A DNA stretch of 43,667 nucleotides from Acetatifactor sp. (lineage in GTDB: Bacteria; Bacillota; Clostridia; Lachnospirales; Lachnospiraceae). The stretch spans positions 1-43,667 of the forward strand of contig JAILLF010000034.1 of NCBI GenBank assembly GCA_024693365.1. Reading direction: 5' to 3'. Within the stretch, counting starts at the first letter, position 1. Each line of letters opens with the position of its first letter. The position numbers and the translations under genes are program-made. The notes beneath the pieces are model-generated. The model was given only the letters and a program-made list of their open reading frames with translations, was not told the origin of the DNA and searched no databases. Below, piece by piece: positions 34,358 through 42,736 of this stretch.

Positions 34358-35650
34358 TTAAGTATTTAAGACGTAATCCGTGATGCAGTCATACCACTGC
34401 ACGTAAGTCTCGCCGTCCACGATCAGCCTGTCATTCTCAGGAAGCTGTTCGCTCCAAAGCTTTCCTCCGTAATGCTCCACGTGCCAATCGTTCTTGTTAA
34501 ACCGCCTCCAGAGAATGGTCCGGCCGTTCTTGTCCAAGAATTGTTCAGACACCACGCCGTTGTTGTAAGTCTGCACGTCCAAGACGCATACCGTGTCATA
34601 AGTCTTCCCGAGAATCGTCACGTCATAGCGTCCCACGATATCGATCAAAAAATCCCTCTTCGCCGTGGTAATCATGTTGCCTTCCCGCTTAATGATCCCC
34701 TTCGGCGCCAGGTTAATCTCATTGCCACAGTTATCCTCGCCAAACCCCCAGCAGTTCATAAATTCCTCGCCGTCAAGGAACGTAATGAAGTTTCTGACGC
34801 CATTGTCATTTCTAATGGTCGCGAGATACCTGCAGTGTGTATCCGTCAACTGCGCAACGAAGGTTCTCTCCGTCACTTCCTCCTTATTGGAATACGAAGC
34901 CTCCCTGGCAGTCAGTTCCACTCCCTCAATGCCATGTACCTTCGCACGCCCCGTGACCTTCATGTCGTAGACGTGGTCACACTTTCCTGAAGGCTGGTCA
35001 TACATGCCCCAGGACAGACTCTCACCCAGTCTCGGCATCAAGAACCATCCCATCAGTTCCTCCCATTTTACTGCAAACGGAGCTTCTTTCTTCTCCGTGA
35101 TCACGTACTTTGGCATATATGCCGGTAATCTTTTCATCATTCCTTTTCCCTCCATTTTCTCTTCAAGATGGCTCTTTCCGGCGTCGTAGCTTTTCCGAAA
35201 CTTCTCCTTCGCCACGTGCAGCCTGCTCTTCACCGTTCCCACCGGCACGTTCAGCCGCTTTGCGATCTCTGCCTGCGGCAGCTGTTTCCAGAAATACAGA
35301 TACAGGATTTCTTTCTCCTTATCCGCCATCTTTTCAAGCTGATCCCGCACCGCCATCACTTCTGAAATGCCCATTCTTCCGTCATCCAGCGAAAGCTCCG
35401 GGCTTTCCTCCAACGGAATCTCCAGCACTGCTGCCTTATTTCGGAAATAATCATTGCACTTATTTCTCGCGATGCTGATGATCCAAGGCTTAAAGGCATC
35501 CGCGTTTTTCAGTTGTCCAAACTTCTGATACGCAGTCAGATAAGTCTCCTGAAGCACGTCCTGCACATCCTCTGCGGAGGATATCTTATATTTCACAAAC
35601 AGCTCAACACTCTTCTGCACCTGCGCCAAAAGCTTTTCAAAATCCGCCAC
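34358..35650 (-). CDS. ECF-type sigma factor fused to unknown C-terminal domain
   Basis: 430 residues from GTG 35650, chosen because a perfect GGAGG lies seven bases upstream; an in-frame ATG at 35710 lacks one. N-terminal 165 residues: sigma region 2 (AEDVQDVLQETYLTAYQKFGQL, PWIISIARNKCNDYFR) and region 4 (EILYLYFWKQLPQAEIAKRL, VPVGTVKSRLHVAKEKFRKS). After a linker with KRLPAYMPKY comes a domain of about 250 residues (AVKWEELMGWF, KVTGRAKVHGIEGVELTA, RTFVAQLTDTHCRYLATI, YGKLWSEQLP-like end), with no family I can name. No anti-sigma gene is adjacent, so the C-terminus may control the sigma part or sense a ligand. Confidence 0.88.
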   Translation of the reverse strand: MADFEKLLAQVQKSVELFVKYKISSAEDVQDVLQETYLTAYQKFGQLKNADAFKPWIISIARNKCNDYFRNKAAVLEIPLEESPELSLDDGRMGISEVMAVRDQLEKMADKEKEILYLYFWKQLPQAEIAKRLNVPVGTVKSRLHVAKEKFRKSYDAGKSHLEEKMEGKGMMKRLPAYMPKYVITEKKEAPFAVKWEELMGWFLMPRLGESLSWGMYDQPSGKCDHVYDMKVTGRAKVHGIEGVELTAREASYSNKEEVTERTFVAQLTDTHCRYLATIRNDNGVRNFITFLDGEEFMNCWGFGEDNCGNEINLAPKGIIKREGNMITTAKRDFLIDIVGRYDVTILGKTYDTVCVLDVQTYNNGVVSEQFLDKNGRTILWRRFNKNDWHVEHYGGKLWSEQLPENDRLIVDGETYVQWYDCITDYVLNT

Positions 35651-35784
35651 CTTGCCACCTCCTTTCCTAATCGTTACCCATCGGAATCTGCTTTCCGGTG
35701 GCGCTCCCATCTAAGTATTTGACGTCGTTTTCAACCGGTTTCACTTACATAGACGGTTGCAGGAGGAAAAAGGTTCATTTTGCA

Positions 35785-37098
35785 TTAATTCTTTTTTGCC
35801 ACAAACAGTCCTGCGTCCTTTGTAACGTAAAAACCCTTGCGCAGCTTACTCTCCACAAACTGCCTGAAAGCCTTATAATCATTGACGATATAGCGATTTT
35901 GATTACCGTGGCAGGAAATGATATAGTCGACGAGGTCCTCCGAATCGGTCACGAGCAGATGATCCTCATATTGTCGCCACTCTACCTCCTCAAAATAAGG
36001 GCTCAAAATCTCCGCACCATTCTCCTTGCCAAAGATCTCATAAAGATTTTGCGCTGCAAGGACGATGCGATCGTCAAACTGCGCTGCCAGCTCACTGATC
36101 TCTTTCATGTGCGCCGTTCCGTAGGTACTGCAGATCAGCCGCCCTCCGGGCTTTAGCACGCGCCGGATTTCTCCAAGCACCTTTGCAAAATCCTTCGCAT
36201 AAAACAGTACGTGATTTGCAATCACAAGATCAAACGTCGCATCCCCAGCCGGAATTTCATGAAAATCAATCACCTGAAAATCAAACTGCACGGCTACTTC
36301 CGCGGCATTCTTTCCCGCTCTTTTTTTCGAGCCTTCCACCCCGTTTGTTTCGTGTCGCATTCTTCCGTTCAGTGCCTTCCTTGCCTCGCGCAGCATCCCC
36401 TCGGATTGATCGGACAAAGTAATCTTCACGCCGGCAGGGATCTGCTCCCAGTTCTCTAACCAAAAACTCCCGTTGCCACAACCCAGCTCCAAAACGTGGA
36501 TGCATCTGCACGATCTTTGGGCTATGTTCCGCTTTCCCTTCACCGTCCCTTCACTTTCTGCAGAATCATCACCTAGCCCGCACTGCTCATAGATCCAAGG
36601 GAACCATCCCTGTTTATTTACTGCATATTTCGCATGCAAATTAATCCTAGCGCCAATGTTGGAGCTGTTCAGATACTGTTGCTTTAAGCTCTGCTCAAGG
36701 CCGCTCACGCTCGTCGCCTCCATGAGCTTGCCCCAGTCCACTGCTTCGCCTTTTTGTAAAAGCTCCGTCGTCTGCAAAAGACCCTCGCGAACCAGCTTCA
36801 TCTGTTCAATGCGTTCCTCCAAAAGCTCCGTCTGAAACCGGAGCGCGGGAACGAGCGACTCATCCCTTGCTTCCTTCATGGTCATCTCCTTGATGTCCTC
36901 CAGGGAAAATCCAAGGTACTTGAGCATCTGGATCTGTTGCATTTTCTGAAAGTCCCGGTCATTATAAAACCTTGCGCCATTCTCATTCACAAAAGATGGT
37001 TTCAAAAAACCATGTTCGTCATAATACCGCAAAGTCTTTTTCGTCACGTGCGTCTTGGCAGCAAAATCTCCGCTGGAATAAAACCCTTCCTTTTTCAT
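35785..37098 (-). CDS. MerR-type regulator fused to SAM-dependent methyltransferase
   Basis: 437 residues from the ATG at 37098 (GGAGGG seven bases upstream); an earlier in-frame ATG at 37131 lacks a site. N-terminal MerR winged HTH at about 1-75 (YSSGDFAAKTHVTKKTLRYYDEHG, FYNDRDFQKMQQIQMLKYLG, SLEDIKEM) with a coiled-coil at about 85-125. Then a class I methyltransferase: HVLELGCGNGSFW (SAM motif I), ITLSDQSEGML, FDLVIANHVLFYAKDF and LKPGGRLICSTYG. Such fusions could link methyl transfer or SAM sensing to transcription. The substrate is unknown. Confidence 0.9.
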   Translation of the reverse strand: MKKEGFYSSGDFAAKTHVTKKTLRYYDEHGFLKPSFVNENGARFYNDRDFQKMQQIQMLKYLGFSLEDIKEMTMKEARDESLVPALRFQTELLEERIEQMKLVREGLLQTTELLQKGEAVDWGKLMEATSVSGLEQSLKQQYLNSSNIGARINLHAKYAVNKQGWFPWIYEQCGLGDDSAESEGTVKGKRNIAQRSCRCIHVLELGCGNGSFWLENWEQIPAGVKITLSDQSEGMLREARKALNGRMRHETNGVEGSKKRAGKNAAEVAVQFDFQVIDFHEIPAGDATFDLVIANHVLFYAKDFAKVLGEIRRVLKPGGRLICSTYGTAHMKEISELAAQFDDRIVLAAQNLYEIFGKENGAEILSPYFEEVEWRQYEDHLLVTDSEDLVDYIISCHGNQNRYIVNDYKAFRQFVESKLRKGFYVTKDAGLFVAKKN

Positions 37099-37159
37099 TT
37101 CATGCCCTCCATTCCACGTGATGATCTCCATTTACGGTCATCCTTCCATCCCATAATCC

Positions 37160-38482
37160 TTAATCCTCGTCACGATAAGCAATACATCCGCCGCAGATTG
37201 TCACCTTGACCCTGCCCTTTAGCTTCCACCCCGTAAACGGCGTGTTGCTTGCCTTGGACGCATAATTTCCGGGGATCATCTCTGCATCCTTATCGATCAA
37301 AACCAAATCTGCCGGGCCGCCCTCAGCCACGTACCCTGCATCCAAATGATAGATTCTAGCCGACCCGGTACTCATCCTCTCTAAGAGCTCCCGCATGGTC
37401 AGATACCCCTTGTCCACCAGCTCCGTAATGCCCAGCGCCAGCGAAGTCTCCAGCCCAATAATGCCGCTGGGCGCCTGCGTAATCGGTTTTGCCTTTTCTT
37501 CCGCAGCATGGGGCGCGTGATCCGTCGCGATCATCTCAATCGTGCCATCCTTCAGGCCCTGAATGATTGCCAGGCGGTCAGCCTCCTCACGAAGCGGCGG
37601 GTTCATCTTTGCATTTGTGCCATACTTGATGGCAGCCTCCTCGGTCAGCGTAAAGTGATGCGGCGTTGCCTCCGCGTGTACGTTAAGGTATCCTGCCTGC
37701 CTTGCCTTGCGCACCAGTTCCACGGCCTCCTTCGTGCTGATATGCTGTACGTCTATGTCAGCGCCCGTCTCCTTGGCAATCTCTATGTCACGCGCGGAAA
37801 GAGAAATTTCCGCCTCCCGGGAAGAACCGCCAATTCCATAAAACTCGCTCGCCTTTCCGCGATTGATCCCGTTATTCTCGATATATTTCGGATCCTCCTC
37901 ATGGAAGCTGATGGGCTTTCCCAGCTTTGCCGCCAGCTTCATGGCCTCACGGACAACCTCCTCTCTAAGGATTGGAACGCCGTCATCCGTAAAGCCAGCC
38001 GCACCTGCCGCGGAAAGCTCCTCCAGGGGCGCAAGCTCCTGTCCCTTCATGCCCTTTGTCACGTTCACGCAGGAAAGCACGTGGATGGCCGTCTGCCTTC
38101 CCTTTTCCAAGACCTCCCCCAGAGTCTCCAAATTATCAACGCTAGGCTTCGTGTTCGCCATCAAAACCACGGTCGTAAAACCGCCCTTCGCGGCAGCCCT
38201 TGCCCCCGTCTGAATGTCCTCCTTGTACGTAAATCCCGGCTCACGGAAATGCACGTGCACGTCGATCAGTCCGGGCGCCACGAGTAGGCCCTCCGCATCA
38301 ATCACCTGTACGTTTGCCTCTTCCGCTCCTCCGCCATTTTCCAGCTCCAAAGCCGCGTCCATATTATCATTGTTTCCACTTTCCGTGATCTTTACAATCC
38401 TCCCGTTCTCGATCAGAACGTCCCTTTTTCCTTCCATTCCTGATTTCGGATCGATCACGTATCCATTTTTAATCCATAACAT
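37160..38482 (-). CDS. pyrC: Dihydroorotase
   Basis: 440 residues from the ATG at 38482 (GGAGGTAAGG upstream; an earlier in-frame ATG at 38497 would overlap that site). Amidohydrolase of the class I dihydroorotase type: zinc motif DVHVHFREPGFTYKED, GGFTTVVLMANTKPS, ISFHEEDP, DIDVQHIST, VHAEATPHHFTLTEE, MIATDHAPHAAEEK. It forms dihydroorotate in pyrimidine synthesis. An acidic insertion near residues 40-55 makes it slightly longer than usual. No other pyr genes are in the window, so it is not in a pyr operon here. Confidence 0.95.
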   Translation of the reverse strand: MLWIKNGYVIDPKSGMEGKRDVLIENGRIVKITESGNNDNMDAALELENGGGAEEANVQVIDAEGLLVAPGLIDVHVHFREPGFTYKEDIQTGARAAAKGGFTTVVLMANTKPSVDNLETLGEVLEKGRQTAIHVLSCVNVTKGMKGQELAPLEELSAAGAAGFTDDGVPILREEVVREAMKLAAKLGKPISFHEEDPKYIENNGINRGKASEFYGIGGSSREAEISLSARDIEIAKETGADIDVQHISTKEAVELVRKARQAGYLNVHAEATPHHFTLTEEAAIKYGTNAKMNPPLREEADRLAIIQGLKDGTIEMIATDHAPHAAEEKAKPITQAPSGIIGLETSLALGITELVDKGYLTMRELLERMSTGSARIYHLDAGYVAEGGPADLVLIDKDAEMIPGNYASKASNTPFTGWKLKGRVKVTICGGCIAYRDED

Positions 38483-38586
38483 TTTCCTTACCTCCATACA
38501 TGTGCCCTAAGGTCACCTTTCCCGTCCATTCTACCACGTTTACCGGCGCGCCGCAACTGACGTCAATACGCCAAAAAATATCAAAA

Positions 38587-38619
38587 AGTGGCCTGGCCAT
38601 AGTTCCTGGCCAAGCCACT
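38587..38619 (-). terminator. Rho-independent terminator of sigma/anti-sigma operon
   Basis: AGTGGC-c-TGGCCA (38587-38599) pairs with TGGCCA-a-GCCACT (38607-38619), one mismatch. The minus-strand tail is TTTTTGATATTTTTT. It follows the anti-sigma gene stop at 38635. Confidence 0.88.
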
Positions 38620-38634
38620 CGCGAAAGCAATTCC

Positions 38635-39654
38635 TCAGTTCAAATTCTGCAATACCTGAAGATTATGCGTATCTGCCAATAGTTGCAAATCCTCCATGGT
38701 CACGCCGTCAGCCGTTCCATTCAGCAGGTTCATGGTGATCACGCACTTCTCCAAATCTGCGTATACCAATCCCTTGTATTCCGACAAGGCGAGCATTACC
38801 TCCACGCCGTCCTTTGTCACGTACGTCCACTCCTCATAATCCTCGTCGTTGCCAATGTTCAGCAGCACTTCATCAAAATATCCCTTGACGGTACGGCGGA
38901 ACTGATACATATACTCGCGGCCTCCCGTTGCCAGATAATCCGCATCAAAATGGAATGTTCCGTCCGCATAACCATATCCAACGTATGCCTCGCTCATTTC
39001 GCCCAAGAACTCTCCGCCAATAAAGTCTGTATCCTCTCTCGGATCAACGTACCGGAAATTATGATGGAGTTTTAAACCATATTTCTTCGTAATGGCATCC
39101 AACTGGCTTACCATCTCATCGGAGTACACAAAATACTCTTCGTATTCCTCCGGACCATTCCACGTCTTGTCATTTGCAGATAAGATCTGATGATCCTGAT
39201 CATAGGAATCCAGGAATTCCTGCCACTCGGCAGATGCCTTTCCTTCCGGGCTGTCATAGTATCCCGACAGCGATATCAGCGTCAGCGGATACTCCTCCTG
39301 CACGATTGTCTCCGTAACAACCTGATTGCCATTTTCGTCAAGTTCTATCTGACGCTCTACCTTTGGCGCAGTTCCAGTTCCTTTTTTTAGCAGTATCTTT
39401 TTTATTCCAAACCAATCCGCCGCCATGGAAGTATTGCTGAGGGCCAGAATCGCCATCGTACCAATAAAGCAGATCGCGACTGCTGCCGCATATTTCAGCA
39501 CAAGCCTGTTTTTCCTCTTCATGGTATATTGAGTGATCTTCCCCAAGCCCGCCTTGTCCATATTAATTTTTCCGCGTACCATCTCGTCCTCTGCGAGTTT
39601 CAAATATTCATCATCTACGTATCCAAAAGCCTTTGCCAAATCTTCACCTTTCAT
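38635..39654 (-). CDS. Membrane anti-sigma factor-like protein
   Basis: 339 residues. Short cytosolic N-terminus (about 1-50, EDLAKAFGYVDDEYLKLAEDEM), one membrane helix at about 51-72 (LKYAAAVAICFIGTMAILAL), then an outside domain with acidic patches and many aromatic residues (about 75-339; YPLTLISLSGYYDSPEGKASA, WTYVTKDGVEVMLALSEYKG). The start overlaps the sigma factor stop by four bases (ATGA type), the classical coupled arrangement of a sigma factor with its membrane inhibitor. No known extracellular domain recognised; the VTKDGVEVMLALSEYKGLVYADL stretch resembles DUF4367-like domains of similar proteins. Confidence 0.82.
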   Translation of the reverse strand: MKGEDLAKAFGYVDDEYLKLAEDEMVRGKINMDKAGLGKITQYTMKRKNRLVLKYAAAVAICFIGTMAILALSNTSMAADWFGIKKILLKKGTGTAPKVERQIELDENGNQVVTETIVQEEYPLTLISLSGYYDSPEGKASAEWQEFLDSYDQDHQILSANDKTWNGPEEYEEYFVYSDEMVSQLDAITKKYGLKLHHNFRYVDPREDTDFIGGEFLGEMSEAYVGYGYADGTFHFDADYLATGGREYMYQFRRTVKGYFDEVLLNIGNDEDYEEWTYVTKDGVEVMLALSEYKGLVYADLEKCVITMNLLNGTADGVTMEDLQLLADTHNLQVLQNLN

Positions 39655-40292
39655 GCTCTGATTCCCTCCTTTTCCAAATATGCCTGCAATCTTGCCCTCG
39701 TTTTCAGCAACAGATATTTCGTCTGGCGCTGAGGCACGTCATAGCGCTTTGCCACCTCTGCAACCGTGTAGGAATAGAAATACCTTGCCACAAACATCGC
39801 GCAGGTCTTCTTGTCCAATTTCCCCAAAAAACCATTCAGTAGCCTGCCAAGCTCCTTATGCTCGAAGACCTGCTCCGGCGTCTCACCGCCATCCGGGATT
39901 GCTTCGTCGAGCTCCACGTAAATGGCCTTACGCTTTCCCGCATTCCGGTAATCCAACCTGTCAAAGGACAGATTTCTCGCAATACGGGCAAGGAAAAATT
40001 TTAAGCTGTCCGGGATCGTCGGCGGAATGGATTTCCACGCACCCATGTATGTGTCATTCACGATCTCCTCCGCGTCGTCCGCATCCCTTAAAATATTGTA
40101 GGCCACCTGGTTTAAGTATCCGCCGTATTTATTTTTTGTCTCCAAAATGGCTGATTCCGACCGTTCCAAATACAAGGAAACGATCTCCTCATCTTTTAAT
40201 TTGGCGTCCCTCACTTTTGTTTCCTTCCACTGTAATATTTTACTGTTTCCGCTTTCCAGCCAGGCATTTTCTGCCAGATATTCTTCTTTCAA
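39651..40292 (-). CDS. ECF sigma factor
   Basis: 213 residues from TTG 40292, which has GAGGGG at good spacing; a GTG at 40310 would add six residues but place that site inside the gene. Sigma region 2 (NQVAYNILRDADDAEEIVNDTYMGAW, LKFFLARIARNLSFDRLDYR) and region 4 (KTCAMFVARYFYSYTVAEVAKRY, VPQRQTKYLLLKTRARLQAYLEKEG). The downstream overlapping gene is a membrane protein with anti-sigma layout. It probably activates genes after an envelope or export signal. SigA-like promoter at 40335-40363. Confidence 0.92.
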   Translation of the reverse strand: MKEEYLAENAWLESGNSKILQWKETKVRDAKLKDEEIVSLYLERSESAILETKNKYGGYLNQVAYNILRDADDAEEIVNDTYMGAWKSIPPTIPDSLKFFLARIARNLSFDRLDYRNAGKRKAIYVELDEAIPDGGETPEQVFEHKELGRLLNGFLGKLDKKTCAMFVARYFYSYTVAEVAKRYDVPQRQTKYLLLKTRARLQAYLEKEGIRA

Positions 40293-40334
40293 TTGTTTCC
40301 CCTCTGTCACGTGCTAGCTCGTGCTTTCTTTTTG

Positions 40335-40363
40335 ATTCTATACCCTAACAGTAGAGATTGCCA
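40335..40363 (-). promoter_or_regulatory. Promoter of sigma/anti-sigma operon
   Basis: Minus strand TGGCAA (40358-40363), a 17-base spacer and TAGAAT (40335-40340), 43 bases before the TTG start. Confidence 0.6.
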
Positions 40364-40462
40364 GAAGAATGGACAAAGATTTTGCAAATTTCTTTTTACT
40401 ATACTTTTTTTCTGCCTTGTGCTATACTTTCATGGAAGACCAATTGGAGGTTCTGATTTCTT

Positions 40463-41224
40463 ATGATTCGATTTATTATTGTAGTAATTACCGTTGTTGC
40501 ATTCCTGATCATCAATATTCCCATGCTCTTAATAGAATGGGTCATTGGCAAGATCAAACCCTCGTGGAAGGATCGTTCAAGTCTGTTCATGGTACAGTGC
40601 GGTTTCAAGGCATGTCTGTTTTATTCCGGCGTCAAAGTGATCGAGGAGGGCAAGGAGAACGTTCCCAAGGATACAGCCGTCGTCTACGTTGCAAATCACA
40701 GAAGCTATTTCGACATCCTCTTAACCTACGTGCGCGTACCCGGGCCAACTGGCTACGTTGCAAAGAAGGAAATGTGGAAATGGATCCTGCTCCGTCGCTG
40801 GATGCAGTATCTGCATTGTCTGTTTTTAGACCGTGAGAACGTAAAGGAAGGCGTCAAAACGATCCTGACTGCCATCGATAAGGCAAAGCACGGTATTTCA
40901 ATCTTCATTTTCCCGGAAGGCACCCGTAACCGTACGGCAGACACCTTCCTGCCCTTCCATGACGGAAGCTTTAAGATTGCAGAAAAAAGCGGCGTTCCCG
41001 TGATTCCCGTCACGCTTGTGAACACCGCCGCCATCTTTGAAGATCACCTTCCCAAGATCCGCCCCACTACGGTCGTGATCCAGTATGGGAAACCGATTTA
41101 CATTAAGGATTTGGAAAAGGAAGACCGCAAGGCCGTTGGTTCCTATTTCCAGAATCTGATCTCCAAAAACTATTTTGAATTGAAGGAAAAGTATGCGGAG
41201 CAGCTCTATGGCTCCAAGAAATAA
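40463..41224 (+). CDS. plsC: 1-acyl-sn-glycerol-3-phosphate acyltransferase
   Basis: 253 residues. N-terminal membrane helix (IIVVITVVAFLIINIPMLLIE), the HX4D catalytic motif NHRSYFD, FLDRENVKEG, the glycerophosphate-binding FPEGTRNR and VPVIPVTLVN. This is the PlsC family that makes phosphatidic acid from lysophosphatidic acid at the inner membrane. The GGAGG is 12 bases before the ATG, rather far. A promoter was not clearly seen; TATACT at 40423 is a possible -10. It converges on the PrcB-like gene with 11 bases between stops. Confidence 0.95.
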   Translation: MIRFIIVVITVVAFLIINIPMLLIEWVIGKIKPSWKDRSSLFMVQCGFKACLFYSGVKVIEEGKENVPKDTAVVYVANHRSYFDILLTYVRVPGPTGYVAKKEMWKWILLRRWMQYLHCLFLDRENVKEGVKTILTAIDKAKHGISIFIFPEGTRNRTADTFLPFHDGSFKIAEKSGVPVIPVTLVNTAAIFEDHLPKIRPTTVVIQYGKPIYIKDLEKEDRKAVGSYFQNLISKNYFELKEKYAEQLYGSKK

Positions 41225-41235
41225 TGCATTTCCGT

Positions 41236-41454
41236 TTACCGAAAGACAACCGGCTGCTCTACCAGTTCCGTCCGAATGACGAGATACGGGTAAGTGGCCG
41301 TTTTCTTTTTCTGATCTGCCAGCTCAGGTCCAAGAAGCGTCGTATCCACGCGCACCTCCGTCTCCGTAAGGTACAGGTCGTTTAATGCAATGCTATAGCC
41401 TCCCGTCTCCTGCTTCCCGTATCCGATGCAAATATACAGGTAGTCCCCATCCAT
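41236..41454 (-). CDS. Lone PrcB C-terminal-like domain, possibly 5'-truncated
   Basis: 72 residues: YLYICIGYGKQETGGYSIAL, then a variable strand, then ATYPYLVIRTELVEQPVVF. The GxQxTGGYSI pattern and the YPY ending match the PrcB C-terminal domain found in Clostridia lipoproteins, where a signal peptide and a linker normally precede it. Here an in-frame stop (TAA) lies nine codons before the ATG, and a terminator sits 65 bases upstream, so the usual N-terminus is absent. AAGGA directly touches the ATG. It may be a remnant or a small stand-alone domain; expression is uncertain. Confidence 0.6.
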   Translation of the reverse strand: MDGDYLYICIGYGKQETGGYSIALNDLYLTETEVRVDTTLLGPELADQKKKTATYPYLVIRTELVEQPVVFR

Positions 41455-41519
41455 TCCTTTTTCTTCCCGATCACGTTCTTACTCCCGATCGCCGCTTACT
41501 TCATTCCAACATATGCAAA

Positions 41520-41547
41520 AAAAGAAGCCGCTATTCCGGCTTCTTTT
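41520..41547 (-). terminator. Terminator of M23-like gene
   Basis: AAGAAGCCG (41522-41530) pairs with CGGCTTCTT (41537-41545), extendable by two A-T pairs. A T-run follows on the minus strand. Confidence 0.85.
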
Positions 41548-41583
41548 CCACCTTTTCTTTATTTGATCATTGCTTGGAATTAT

Positions 41584-42576
41584 TTATTGAAAGTACTGGC
41601 TTGGATCCACGCTTTCCCCGTCCTTCGTCAGCTTAAAATACAGATTGCTTCCCTCAACGCTGTAATACTTGGTTGGGGCCGCAACAGTCGCCAGACGGCT
41701 TCCTGCTTCCACGACGCTGCCAATGGGAGTCTCAATGTTTTCCAATTGCCCGTATGTTGCCTGATAACCGTCTCCAAGATCTAACACCAGAACGCTCCCC
41801 AGTACTGCGTCCTTTCGCACGCTCATGACCCTGCCCCTGCAACAGGCATTAACGCTCTCACCCTGCGGTGCGCCGTAGATTACGGCCGGGTTGCGTTTAT
41901 ATTGATCCAGCGTTGCAAAATACACGCTGTGATCCATGCTATACTCGATCAACGGTTCACCAGTGACTGGCTTTACCATCTTCTCAGGCGAGAAATGAAG
42001 CTCATCGGATATGATCGGACTACCGGAAGAAACCTCCCATACCTGCAAGGGCACGTCCTCCGCCAGCACTTCCGACCTTACGATCTCCGCAGCCCCCTCA
42101 CGTACGCTGCTTTGTACCGCCTTCCCGGCATCCTGCTTTGTTTCGCTTTGTGATTTCTTTACGGTCTCCTGCTTACTTTCACTTTGTGACTTTTTCGCTG
42201 TCTCCTGCTTACTATCGATTTGCGATTTCTTCGCAGTCTCCTGTTTACCTTCTTTTATAATTCCCGCTTCCGCCGCGTCCTGCTTTTCCTTTTTTGCGAT
42301 GCTTTTATCTAAGGTACTTCCATCACTCACAGACTTGCTTTGATCCGTTTTTGTAACGCGGTCATTCTTACTGTTCTGCGTAATCTCCCTAAGCTTTTGA
42401 TCCGCCTGATCCTCCATGACGGAAAAATCAATGGCATATCCCTTATCCAAAGATTCCTTATTGCGGTTTCTTACGTATGCTCCCGAAGCGATCAGCGTCG
42501 TCAGGACCAGCGCTGAAGTCGAGATCATGATAAATCTCTCTTTTTTAACGTTATGATTCCGATCATCCTTATTCAT
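41584..42576 (-). CDS. Degenerate M23 (SpoIIQ-like) membrane protein
   Basis: 330 residues from the ATG at 42576 (AGGAAG upstream with good spacing; longer in-frame starts up to 42693 exist). One membrane helix at about 15-34 (RFIMISTSALVLTTLIASGAY), a charged linker with four 12-residue repeats (about 111-158), and a C-terminal M23-like domain at about 210-330 (IYGAPQGESVNACCRGRVMSV, VLDLGDGYQATYGQL, GSNLYFKLTKDGESVDPSQYF). The metal-binding residues of active M23 peptidases are replaced (AHL is GQL, HLHF is NLYF), so it should not cleave. SpoIIQ, which joins forespore and mother cell, is a known inactive M23 protein; this suggests a sporulation role. It could also be a cell-wall scaffold. 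Confidence 0.82.
   Translation of the reverse strand: MNKDDRNHNVKKERFIMISTSALVLTTLIASGAYVRNRNKESLDKGYAIDFSVMEDQADQKLREITQNSKNDRVTKTDQSKSVSDGSTLDKSIAKKEKQDAAEAGIIKEGKQETAKKSQIDSKQETAKKSQSESKQETVKKSQSETKQDAGKAVQSSVREGAAEIVRSEVLAEDVPLQVWEVSSGSPIISDELHFSPEKMVKPVTGEPLIEYSMDHSVYFATLDQYKRNPAVIYGAPQGESVNACCRGRVMSVRKDAVLGSVLVLDLGDGYQATYGQLENIETPIGSVVEAGSRLATVAAPTKYYSVEGSNLYFKLTKDGESVDPSQYFQ
42103..42246 (-). repeat. Four tandem 36-base coding repeats
   Basis: Encodes KQETAKKSQIDS, KQETAKKSQSES, KQETVKKSQSET and a decayed fourth copy beginning KQDAGKAVQSS, within the linker of the M23-like protein. Copy number is likely to vary between strains. Confidence 0.85.
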
Positions 42577-42672
42577 CCCCATCTTCCTTTCTTCACGTTG
42601 CTTTCGATTCCATGTTTTTTGTCTTTGCAACCTAGTATTGACGCGAATCCGGGAATTTATACCGATATAAAA

Positions 42673-42706
42673 ACGTCCCGCACGTTCTTTCAAACGTACG
42701 GGACGT
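42673..42706 (-). terminator. Terminator after SseB family gene
   Basis: ACGTCCCG-c-ACGTT (42673-42686) pairs with AACGT-a-CGGGACGT (42693-42706), 13 pairs with one mismatch. The minus-strand tail is TTTTTATA. Confidence 0.88.
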
Positions 42707-42736
42707 CAATTACGACAATTTCAATTGGGATGCTGC

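Noticed and set aside
35663..35760. ECF-type self-regulated promoter (TGAAAC and CGTC) before the sigma fusion gene
   Set aside because: Spacing between the two elements is about 13 bases, shorter than the usual 16-17.
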